Assembly (NCBI GenBank): GCA_029718625.1
Contig: CM056389.1
Span: 20,989,381-21,053,380 of the forward strand
DNA: 64,000 nucleotides
Origin: Synaphobranchus kaupii
Taxonomy: Eukaryota; Chordata; Actinopteri; Anguilliformes; Synaphobranchidae
Direction: 5' to 3'
Part shown: positions 44,548 through 53,293 of the stretch, in pieces
How positions within the stretch are numbered: position 1 is the stretch's first letter
How the letters are laid out: the number at the start of each line of letters is the position of its first letter
The notes under the pieces: generated by a model
What the model saw: only the letters and a program-made list of their open reading frames with translations
What the model was told of the DNA's origin: nothing
Databases searched by the model: none
Made by a program: the position numbers and the translations under genes

Positions 44548-46422
44548 CTACCAAGGCCTAAAATAAGTCTGCACAGTTTCTATTGACAGGTGAGCTGCAA
44601 CCCCTGCTGGTCTGTTCCCCCCTAAGGTAACAACTGACCGTGGTAGATTATGTGGATTGGAATGCTGCCCTGCGGTTACCCTTAGGGTACGTCGGCCCTT
44701 TGCCGCTGCCACTGGGGTATCTGTTGGTCCATTCTCACACAGCACAGGCTGGGGTAGAGAGGAGGGGTCCCCAGAATTAGTGGATTGGACAATCAAAGCC
44801 ACAACTGGCCCATCTAGCCTGGAACCCTCTGAGCCCACCACTAGGGGTGGTGAGGTGGGGTCACTAGACTCCTGGTATCGAGAGGGCACTGCCACCATCA
44901 GACTTTCCTGATTATCATCCTCCTCCCTGTCTTCGTCTTGTCCGGGGACTACAGGTATCCGGATGGACTCAGCATCACTGGTTTCCGGTACAGGCTCAGG
45001 GGTGGGGCTTACTGGAACAACCCGCAGTTCTGTCCGATGGAGGTTCTTCACTGGTCCTACGCCTTCCAGAGGGCAGACAGCATACACTCTCCCAACATCA
45101 TCCAGACAGCTTACCACTCGGTACTTAGTGGAACCCCATATATCCTGAATCTTATTGCGGCCTTGAACATGGTTTCGGCGGTACACCACGGTGCCGATGG
45201 GAAGGGGACTGACTTTCCCTTCTGGCTTCTGGCGTGCTCTTTGGGCTGCTGCACCCTCCAGATGTCTTTTAGCCATGTCATACGCGACCTGTAGGTGCTC
45301 CTGTTGTTCCCGGACCCAGTCGTCCACCGACCCCTCGCTAACGGGCTCGTCTGGGATCCCCAACAGAGCATCGACTGGCAGACGAGGTTTACGACCAAAC
45401 ATGAGCTCGTAAGGGGAGTAGCCGGTTGAGGAATGTACCGTGGTGTTGTATGCAAAGAGTACTTGTGGCAGATGCAGGGGCCATCTTCTCTTCTTCTCTG
45501 CCGGAAGGGTTCGCAAGAGGTCATGCATAGTGCGGTTGAACCGCTCACACTGCCCATTACCTTCAGGGTGATATGGGGTGGTGCGGCTCTTCACGACCCC
45601 ATAGAGCTTGCACAGATTCCTCAGCAAGTTCCCCTCAAAGTTTTGCCCTTGATCGGAGTGAAGGCGTTGCGGGATGCCATAGACATAGAACCACTTTTCT
45701 GTAAGGACGCGAGCCACTGTACTTGCCTTCTGGTCAGGGGTAGGGTAGGCTTGGGTGAATTTGGAGAAGACGTCGGTGACCACCAGCACGTTCTCTCGTC
45801 CGTCGCTTGCCCGTTCCAAGACTGTAAAGTCTATTGCCACCACTTCCAACGGCCGGGATGCTAGAAGACTCCCAGGGAAGGTCCGCACCCTAGGTTGGAC
45901 TGCCTTAGCCACCACACACCGCTCGCACTCCTGACACCACCTTTCGACATCCTTCCTCAGGTTAGGCCAGTAACACCGCTCCCTCACCAACCTTGTAGTC
46001 CGCTCACAACCCTGGTGACCTTGCTCATTGTGGAGTGCTGAGAGCACTTCGCCACGGAAGCACTGCGGCAGCAACAACTGCAAGACCCCTGTACTGCCAT
46101 CAGGGGGATGGAGTAACCGGTAGAGGATGCCATCCCGTTCCCGAAGCTTCTGCCACTGTCGTACCAGCTCCATGACTTCAGCTGTACCTTTCTTTCTTTC
46201 AGCTTTCGTAGGGGGAACTCCTCTCTTCCAGTACCGCAGAAAGGGGCCTATAGCTGGATCAGCTGCCTGCAATGCTTGGAGTTCTGTCTTCTCTCTAACC
46301 GGGAATGCATCAGTAGTGGAACAAGAGACAATAGAAGGATATTCAATATAATTGGTATGGGCAACATGGGCAGGCACGGGGACTGTAATACCTGGGGCGA
46401 CATCGGCTATGGACCCAGGGAC
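44548..46422 (-). CDS. Gypsy Pol, integrase part (separated from the rest by a hAT insertion)
   Basis: The frame continues from the insertion edge at 46422 to the stop at 44548. It holds an HHCC finger (HNEQGHQGCERT; CQECERC), then the catalytic core with Asp in VVAIDFTVLE, Asp in HSDQGQNFEG and Glu in GNGQCERFNRT (D,D-35-E). A C-terminal region follows with a weak GPY/F-like GSTKYRVV segment. No chromodomain is evident. The enzyme inserts the cDNA into the genome. It is in the same frame as the RNase H segment beyond the insertion, because the insert plus duplication is 1488 bases, a multiple of three. It would still be separated from RT because the insert carries stops. Confidence 0.92.
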   Translation of the reverse strand, partial: VPGSIADVAPGITVPVPAHVAHTNYIEYPSIVSCSTTDAFPVREKTELQALQAADPAIGPFLRYWKRGVPPTKAERKKGTAEVMELVRQWQKLRERDGILYRLLHPPDGSTGVLQLLLPQCFRGEVLSALHNEQGHQGCERTTRLVRERCYWPNLRKDVERWCQECERCVVAKAVQPRVRTFPGSLLASRPLEVVAIDFTVLERASDGRENVLVVTDVFSKFTQAYPTPDQKASTVARVLTEKWFYVYGIPQRLHSDQGQNFEGNLLRNLCKLYGVVKSRTTPYHPEGNGQCERFNRTMHDLLRTLPAEKKRRWPLHLPQVLFAYNTTVHSSTGYSPYELMFGRKPRLPVDALLGIPDEPVSEGSVDDWVREQQEHLQVAYDMAKRHLEGAAAQRARQKPEGKVSPLPIGTVVYRRNHVQGRNKIQDIWGSTKYRVVSCLDDVGRVYAVCPLEGVGPVKNLHRTELRVVPVSPTPEPVPETSDAESIRIPVVPGQDEDREEDDNQESLMVAVPSRYQESSDPTSPPLVVGSEGSRLDGPVVALIVQSTNSGDPSSLPQPVLCENGPTDTPVAAAKGRRTLRVTAGQHSNPHNLPRSVVTLGGNRPAGVAAHLSIETVQTYFRPW

Positions 46423-47902
46423 TAGGGTTGGGTATCAAGAACCGGTTCCAAGTTGGAACCGCTAACAAATTTCCAAGAACCGTGGATTCGTTAAGACACG
46501 TGCATTTCGATTCTGCTTCTCGGTTCCTAACTGTTGCATACATTTCAGTCGCGCTCCCGAGTGAACTGCAGTGAGCTTTTTACAGTCCATAAGTTTCACT
46601 TATCTGCCAGGACCTGCTACGTGGACCTAACGTCACATCATTTGTTACGCATTACGTCAGCGACTTAGCAAAGCACATTGCTACTGTTTACATTCTGGAT
46701 CGACCGTCATGGCTGACCGCAGCAAACGTTCGAAAGTTTGGCTTAGCTTCACTAAAAAAGATAGCAACACGGCAAAATACAACACCTGCAGTAAGGTTAT
46801 TTCGTGCAAGGGAGGAAGCACCTCCAACATGACGAAGCATTTGCTTCAACACGGCGTGAATCTGAAGGAATGCACCATGTTTGATGTGTTGCGGTCTCCC
46901 AGCCACAATGCAGCTAACGTCGTTACAGCTAACGTTAGCGCTAGCAGTAGCAACGTCTCACGCTCAGGTACAAAACACAGATGAGCTGACATTCGCCTTT
47001 TATATTAAACGAATGATGTCTACAAATTATTCTTCTAATATATATTTTTCTTAGATACGAGTTCAGAGAGCAGTCAGAGCACCCCTCCACCTCCGGTTAA
47101 TCCCCAGAGACCCTCCTGTACAGAAACTCCTTTCACTTTAGCCATGAAGGGGAAGATGAGCAAGGAGAAAGTGGATGAATGTCACCGAGCGGTGACAAGA
47201 TTTGTGGTGAAGGGGTTACATACCTTTGCTACGGTTGAGTCTACTCCGTTTAGGTATGCAAAATGCATTATTGATATCTGGTTATTTACAGCAATATCCA
47301 TATACACCTCCCCCTCGATAAGTCACGCGGATAACTTGCGGTTGTGCAGTTGGCTCCCAATTTATCAATGCATTGAATATCTGTACTGTGATATTACTGA
47401 TGCTATTGAACAGAATAGACGCGACCGTAACGTTAACTAGTCTCTCACAAGCTTGGCATGCATGCAGCTTTGAGATCAATAGCACGCAGCGTACGCCGGA
47501 AGATTGGTCTTAATAGTAACAGTCACCTGTTTGCATTGTCAATCGATAGTGGATACAGTGTGCTTTCTCGGACAAGAGAACTTCGGACTTTCATTTGACT
47601 CATTTAATCAAGTCGGGTTGAGAGAAAAAAAAAACACTGCTCCATTAATTCTGTCAATTTGGTTTATAATACATAATTTGCAAAGAAACAGCGTGTGCTG
47701 CATTCCATACATCTTTAAAATAGACTTTTTAATGACGTTTTTATTCCTCAGCCTTTAGGCTAATTTTTGTTCTTGAAATGTGTTCTTTTTTTCTCTCCAA
47801 AAAATATTGGAATCGGAACCGAGATTCGATAAGAACCGGATTCGATAAACAGAATCGGAATCGGAATCGGAATCGATAAAATTGAAACGATACCCACCCC
47901 TA
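46423..47902 (+). mobile_element. hAT (BED-finger type) element inserted in the Gypsy pol, internally deleted
   Basis: Perfect 8-bp target duplication CCAGGGAC (46415-46422 and 47903-47910). The ends are TAGGGTTGGGTATC and the complement of GATACCCACCCCTA, with one mismatch in 14. Subterminal GGAATCGGAATCGG repeats lie at the right. It is on the opposite strand to its host element. It carries only the first transposase exons and no catalytic region, so it is non-autonomous. Confidence 0.95.
46709..47253 (+). pseudogene. hAT transposase N-terminus, two exons (BED zinc finger)
   Basis: Exon 1 (46709-46967) encodes a BED-type finger: SKVWLSFTKKDSNTAKYNTC then HLLQHG, about residues 8-49, a DNA-binding module of hAT transposases. 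It ends at CAG/GTACAA. Exon 2 (47055-47253) begins after TTTTTCTTAG and continues in frame with a Ser/Pro-rich linker (STPPPPVNPQ), then KMSKEKVDECHRAVTRFVVK and VESTPFR, typical of the start of the hAT core. A donor-like TAG/GTATGC follows. The catalytic and dimerisation regions are missing, so no functional transposase can be made. Confidence 0.8.
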
Positions 47903-47910
47903 CCAGGGAC

Positions 47911-50399
47911 AGGAAGGGCTGGCAGGCGGGAAAGAGCATCCGCATTCCGATTCATGGTCCCTGGCCGATACTTAATCTCAAAATCAAACATCGCCAATTG
48001 AGAAGCCCAGCGCTGTTCTACCGCCCCCAACTTTGCTGTCTGCAGGTAGCTAAGGGGATTGTTATCCGTGTACACGGTGAATTTTGTCCCTAGCAGATAC
48101 TCCCGGAATTTTTCAGTCACAGACCACTTCAGAGCTAATAGCTCCAATTTCATGGAACTATAGTTTGACATATTACGTTCCGCTGGATGTAGCCCCTGAC
48201 TAGCAAATGCCACTGGCCTTCTCTTCCCCTGATAGTCTTGGGACAATACTGCTCCTAGGCCAGCATGGCTGGCATCGATTTCGAGGACGAATGGTCTAGA
48301 AAAGTCTGCATATCCCAGCACCGGTACACTCACCAGTTTTCTCTTCAACCCTAGAAAAGCCTTCTCGCAGGCTTCGTCCCATTGTCCCTCTAAAGAACTA
48401 ACTCCAGGCCTCTTCCGAGTCTTCTGCAGCACACCCACCAGCCTGTGCAAAGGTGCAGCACACCGGGCAAAGCCCTCCACAAACGTTGATAATAGGAGGC
48501 AAAGCCTAAGAAGGACCGCAATTCTGTCAACGTCTGTGGACGTCTCCACTCTGCCACTACCCCGAGCTTTTCTGGGTCTGTTGCCACTCCCGACGCAGAG
48601 ATAACATGGCCAAGATATTTGACTTCAGATTGGAAGAAATGACACTTCTTTAGTTTCAGCTTGAAATTAAATTGCCTTAGCCTTCCCAGCACTAGCTCCA
48701 ACCGCTGTAAGTGTGTTTCAAAACTGGTGGAGAATATCACAATGTCGTCCAGATAGAGCAACAGTGACTGGAACCGTTCATCTCCAAAGATGCGCTCCAT
48801 TAAGCGTTGGAATGTACTGGGAGCATTACATAACCCAAAAGGCATCCTATTGAATTCAAACAATCCAAATGGCGTACAAAATGCAGTCTTCGCCTTGTCA
48901 TTCTCTGCCATAGGAACTTGATTATAACCGCTAGCAAGATCAAATGTTGAAAACAAGGTCGCCCCCCCAAGGGCATCGAGAGACTCCTCTATACGGGGAA
49001 GAGGAAAGGCATCTTTTCTAGTTCGGGAATTTAACTGCCGATAGTCCACACACAAACGTATGGTGCCATCCTTCTTCTGTACAATCACAATAGGGGCGGA
49101 ATAGGGGCTACAGCTTACCCGCACGATATCCCGGTCTAGAAGCTCTTTAATATGAGTCTTAACCAGCTCATACTGGGAAGGGGGATGTCGGCGATAACGC
49201 TGCCGGACAGGGGCCTCGTCTAATAATGGTATTTCATGTCGAATGAGGTCTGTACACCCCAAGTCTCCCTCGCTCTGGCTAAACACATCACTATACTTAT
49301 GAAGAAGGGCCCTACACTTCTGGTCCTGTTCAGGACTGAGATTAGGCCACGAAACTTCTGACAGGTTAAGGGGGCTACTTTGAGCCTGCAAGGACTGTAC
49401 ATGAACAACACATTCCGCACCGTCAGACTTTTCAAGAGTAACAGTACTATTACTTGGCTGCACCTCTACTATAAACAGTTCACCCAAGAGGGTTTGGCGT
49501 GAAAGCCAGATATCTTGGGTCTCAACATTAACAACCGGCACAGAAACCCTCCCCCGCTTCACAGGCAGAAAAGCCCTAGAGGCTAAAAGTCCATCCGGCA
49601 ACTTACTAGTGGTTGGCTCAAACAAAGCGGACTGGAGGACACCAACAAAACCTTGAGTACAGGTAGCAGGAATCATCTTTAGAGACCCAGCAGGAACACG
49701 GATGGAAGTACGGCCACTGACTTTAACTTTACCCAAGCAGCTAGTCTGTGACACACAATCCAGCTTGTGGCATTCAGCAAAAGCATCTCTCCAAGCCTCA
49801 CTGGCCATTTGTACTGGGGCAGACCGAAATAATGTGGACCCGTGTTGATTAAAAAGCTCATCATAGCAACTACTAATCACATTCATCCCCAGGAGACCCG
49901 GAACCCTAGATTTATTACGTCGGCTAAGTGGAGCCGGGGGGTCTCTTACCACCAGGACACCCATGCGTAAGAGGTTTTTACCCAACACTTGAATATCCAG
50001 CTCTAGGTAACCCAAGTATGGGATCTCTAAACCATTTGCAGCCCTTAATTGGAGCCAACTACACTCCTGTAACTGTTTATCTCCCCAAGATTGAAAATGT
50101 TGTTTAAAAAAAAACTCAGAAATAGTGGTCACCATGGACCCGGTATCGAGTAGACAAGGAACCTTAATACCCCCCATATCCACTTCAACTACAGGACATG
50201 TTCCAATAAGCTTTGGAAAATGTTTTGAGTATACGGTGGAGCCCATAAAATCCCCCTCTGATGGCTGACTCTCTGCACCAGAGGGTGCTAGTTTCCCTGT
50301 TGCTCGGCAACACGCGCGACTGCCTCCCCTTCCTGTCTCTGCTCTACGGTCCCTCCCTGCCCATTTGGTCCAGGGGCCCCAGCTGATTCGATACGACAA
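47911..50399 (-). pseudogene. Gypsy Pol, protease-RT-RNase H part, one frameshift
   Basis: The upstream frame (50399-48390) has an aspartic protease signature (CLLDTGSMVTTIS, about 50140), then RT: HPPSQYELVKTHI, IRLCVDYRQLNS, LFSTFDLASGYNQVPM, FNRMPFGLCNAPSTFQ, LLLYLDDIVIFS, LGHVISASG and FLGFASYYQR. Near 48480 the coding sense moves to another minus frame (single-base indel) and continues with FARCAAPLHRL, RNase H (EIDASHAGLGAVLSQ; SSMKLELLALKW; VYTDNNPLSYL; ADALSRLPALP) up to the hAT insertion at 47903. The frameshift and insertion inactivate the polyprotein. The frame is shifted by 2 nt relative to gag and overlaps its last 112 bases. Confidence 0.92.
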
Positions 50400-51418
50400 A
50401 ATCTGGCGATATGGCCTGGTTGATCACAGCGCAAACATATGGGTCTGCCAATAGGTTGAAATCGGTAGGGCCTACGCAGGGGCCCATTAGCACTCCGGTT
50501 CTGAGTGGCGTGTGAGTGAGAGGAGGCTAATTGCTTCAGGATAGCATCCAATTGAGTCTGTTGTCTACGCAAGCACTCCTTCAACTCTGCCAGTTCATCA
50601 CTAGATTTAGCTGTAACTGTATAACTGTCAGCACTACACTCACCCACCATCTGAGCCTGGGAGTCACAAGAGTAAACCCGGGTCCTCGAAGCACCCACAT
50701 GTTCCCCATCCTCCACCCAACGAATGGCTTCACTGCGAATAGTTAAAAAGGAAGATTCAGGATTAAGTCTAACTGACCGTTTAAGTTCTCGTCGTAATAA
50801 CCCATCCCTCACATGCTCAACAAATTGATCCCGTACAAGCGCATCTGAGTTTAGGACACCTCGGGGATTATTATGTTTTATAGCCTCCATTAAAAATAAT
50901 AGGGCATGTGAATATTCACGGACTGATTCTCTCTCCGACTGCTTACGCTGAAAGAACTGTTTCTGCAAGGAAATAAATGATTGAGAACATCCATAAATTT
51001 CACTTAATATCTCCAAAATGGTGTCAGGGTTATTTCGGTCGGCTGGGGGCCGAAACCTAATTTCGTTTTTAGCCTCACCATCCAACTGATCATATAAAAA
51101 CAGCGCTTGTTCCGCGCGGGACATGTGCCGTACCTCCAAGGACCGACGAGCCTCCTCTATCCATTCCTCCACTGATAAAGAATCCGTGGCCTTTCCTGAG
51201 AACCTAGGACATTTCCTCTCTCTTGGCAGGTAGACATAACGTTCAAGCCTATCAGGGGTTGCCGCCATTGATACATTGTTAGCCCGTACAGAGCCAGCCC
51301 CTACAGAGCTAGCCTCTGTTGCACCAGCCCTTAATCTGTCATTGTCAGTCTGCAACTGTTGAACCAGTTCAGTCAGTAGTCTACATTGTTCTTCTGTGTT
51401 TACCCCTTCAGTAGACAT
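50288..51418 (-). CDS. Gypsy Gag
   Basis: 376 residues from the ATG at 51416-51418 (MSTEGVNTEE); the frame is also open 23 codons further upstream. Gag forms the particle that packages element RNA. A coiled-coil-like start (LLTELVQQLQTDNDRL) is followed by a retrotransposon Gag domain (FSGKATDSLSVEEWIEEARR; ALFLYDQLDGEAKNEI; FFQRKQSERESVREYSHAL) and one CCHC zinc knuckle (CLRCDQPGHIARFC). No break is seen. Pol lies in the -1 frame and overlaps the end, which suggests -1 ribosomal frameshifting. Confidence 0.9.
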   Translation of the reverse strand: MSTEGVNTEEQCRLLTELVQQLQTDNDRLRAGATEASSVGAGSVRANNVSMAATPDRLERYVYLPRERKCPRFSGKATDSLSVEEWIEEARRSLEVRHMSRAEQALFLYDQLDGEAKNEIRFRPPADRNNPDTILEILSEIYGCSQSFISLQKQFFQRKQSERESVREYSHALLFLMEAIKHNNPRGVLNSDALVRDQFVEHVRDGLLRRELKRSVRLNPESSFLTIRSEAIRWVEDGEHVGASRTRVYSCDSQAQMVGECSADSYTVTAKSSDELAELKECLRRQQTQLDAILKQLASSHSHATQNRSANGPLRRPYRFQPIGRPICLRCDQPGHIARFCRIESAGAPGPNGQGGTVEQRQEGEAVARVAEQQGN

Positions 51419-51702
51419 TGTAGTATAACAATTAAATGCTCCACAATAGAAGCCAAAAAAGAACAAAAGAAAACATGCACTACACAAAACACCTAGATCT
51501 ACAGACCCCAGTAGTACTTAGCAGATTCAATAACCAGTCCTCCCTGGGTCAGATCCCATGCCCGGTTGCTTGGAAAGTCTTGTGCCGAACTTCAGAGCGT
51601 AACCACTGTTTTTCCCAATCCCACAGTTCACCATACACATACGCACTAAACTATGAGCTCTATTTTACCCGTTTGATGAATTAAAATAAATCAGCTGTAC
51701 AA

Positions 51703-51720
51703 ATCCTGCCGACTACGCCA
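51703..51720 (-). other. Primer-binding site, complementary to tRNA-Ser 3' end
   Basis: The plus strand reads ATCCTGCCGACTACGCCA, which is the 3' end of a vertebrate tRNA-Ser (AGA/TGA type) including CCA, as I recall that sequence. It lies two bases from the 5' LTR, the standard place for minus-strand priming. Confidence 0.75.
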
Positions 51721-51731
51721 AATGTGGCCTC

Positions 51732-51762
<31 letters not shown>

Positions 51763-51765
<3 letters not shown>

Positions 51766-53293
51766 TACTCACAAAAAGTTAGGGATATTCGGCTTTCGGG
51801 TGAAATTTCAGGATGAACCTAAAATGCACTATAACCTTTACAGGTGAAATTAATTTGACCTTCTCTAAACTTTTGAATGCACATGTCCAACTATTCAATG
51901 TTTCAGTACTTTTTGCACAACTTGCTGTTCTCTAACAAGGAGCTGAACGGCAAAATTCACAACAGGTGTTTGATCCATGAATCGACCAATAAATTTCCTG
52001 GTTCAATTAGAATTGGTATTTAAACAGTCCTCTTCATCATGCTGTTCACATTTTGACATCATGAGACCAAGACGACACCTAACAATTGATCAACAGTACC
52101 TCGCCATTGCGAAGCTTCAAACAGGATGTTCTCAGAGGGAAGTGGCCACTGAGCTTAGAGTGTCACAGAGTGTCATCAGCAGGTTGCAACAGAGATACAG
52201 AGAGACTGGAAGAGTCACAGAAAGGCATAGAAGTGGACGTCCTTTGGCCACATCCCACACTGATGACCGCTTCATTGTGAACAGTGCCCTGCGGAACCGG
52301 ATGATGAATGCCACTCAACTCCAGGCACATTTAAGGGAGGTGAGAGGCACCCAAGTGTCACGTCAGACCATTCGAAACCGTTTACATCAGCGTGGTATGC
52401 GTGCTAGACGACCTGCAAGGGTACCTGACCACACCACCAGGCACAGGCGTCATCGTCTTGCATGGGCCAGGGAGCATTTACGCTGGACGAGGGACCAGTG
52501 GGCCTCAGTGCTGTTCTCTGATGAAAGTCGATTCACGTTGAGCAGAAATGATGGCCGCCAACGATGTTGGAGACGTCAAGGAGAGCGCTATGCATCAGCC
52601 ACTGTTGTCACCAGACGACCCTTTGGTGGTGGCGGTGTTACAGTGTGGGCAGGTGTGTCTAGTCAATACAGAACTGCCCTACACTTTGTGAATGGTACAG
52701 TGACAAGCCCATACTACCTGAATAACATCATTAATCCAGTCATTGTGCCCCTGCATGAACAACACAGGCCTAATTTCATCTTCATGGACGACAATGCTCC
52801 AGCTCATCGAGGTCGCATCATTAGGGAAAGGCTGCTGGAGACTGGGGTACCTCAAATGGAGTGGCCTGCACTTTCTCCAGACCTGAATCCCATAGAAAAC
52901 CTATGGGATCAGCTGACTCACCGTGTAGAGGCTCGTAACTCTGTACCCCAGAACCTCAATGACCTGAGGACCGCCCTTCAAGAAGAGTGGGATGCCATGC
53001 CTCAGCAGACAATAAGTCGACTTGTGAACAGCATGAGACGTCGTTGTCAAGCTGTAATTGATGCTGAAGGGCACATGACAACTTATTGAGACATTGACAT
53101 TTTTGTTGTGGTATACCCACCACTGTTGTTGGCTTTTGTTTCAATAAATTGTTTGAGATGAGGAAATCACCATTGCATGCTTCTACTTAAATGCCCTACT
53201 TTCATGATATGTATAATATCACTGTAGCGTGAACTTACATTTTCCATAAATTTCACCCGAAAGCCAAATATCCCTAACTTTTTGTGAGTAGTG
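51763..53293 (+). mobile_element. Tc1/mariner transposon in the 5' LTR (1531 bp), apparently complete
   Basis: TA flanks, inverted repeats CACTACTCACAAAAAGTTAG and complement, and a full transposase frame. It is at the same LTR position and orientation as the copy at 41006-42534, opposite in orientation to the Gypsy element. Confidence 0.95.
52061..53089 (+). CDS. Tc1 transposase, DD34E, full length
   Basis: 342 residues from MRPRRHLT; the frame is open 28 codons further upstream but the motif-bearing part and the usual length of Tc1 transposases (about 340) favour this Met. It cuts and pastes the element. Two helix-turn-helix regions ([37 protein letters not shown]) with a GRP-like SGRPLA hook between them bind the inverted repeats. 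The catalytic triad is Asp in FSDESRF, Asp in FMDDNAPAH and Glu in NPIENLWD, with exactly 34 residues between the last two. A glycine-rich box ([11 protein letters not shown]) is present. No stop or frameshift is seen, so it may still be active. Confidence 0.95.
   Translation: MRPRRHLTIDQQYLAIAKLQTGCSQREVATELRVSQSVISRLQQRYRETGRVTERHRSGRPLATSHTDDRFIVNSALRNRMMNATQLQAHLREVRGTQVSRQTIRNRLHQRGMRARRPARVPDHTTRHRRHRLAWAREHLRWTRDQWASVLFSDESRFTLSRNDGRQRCWRRQGERYASATVVTRRPFGGGGVTVWAGVSSQYRTALHFVNGTVTSPYYLNNIINPVIVPLHEQHRPNFIFMDDNAPAHRGRIIRERLLETGVPQMEWPALSPDLNPIENLWDQLTHRVEARNSVPQNLNDLRTALQEEWDAMPQQTISRLVNSMRRRCQAVIDAEGHMTTY

Noticed and set aside
47755..47902. C-terminal extension of Gypsy RNase H (Asp/Ser repeats)
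   Set aside because: It is read-through into the subterminal GGAATC repeats of the hAT insertion, not pol sequence.
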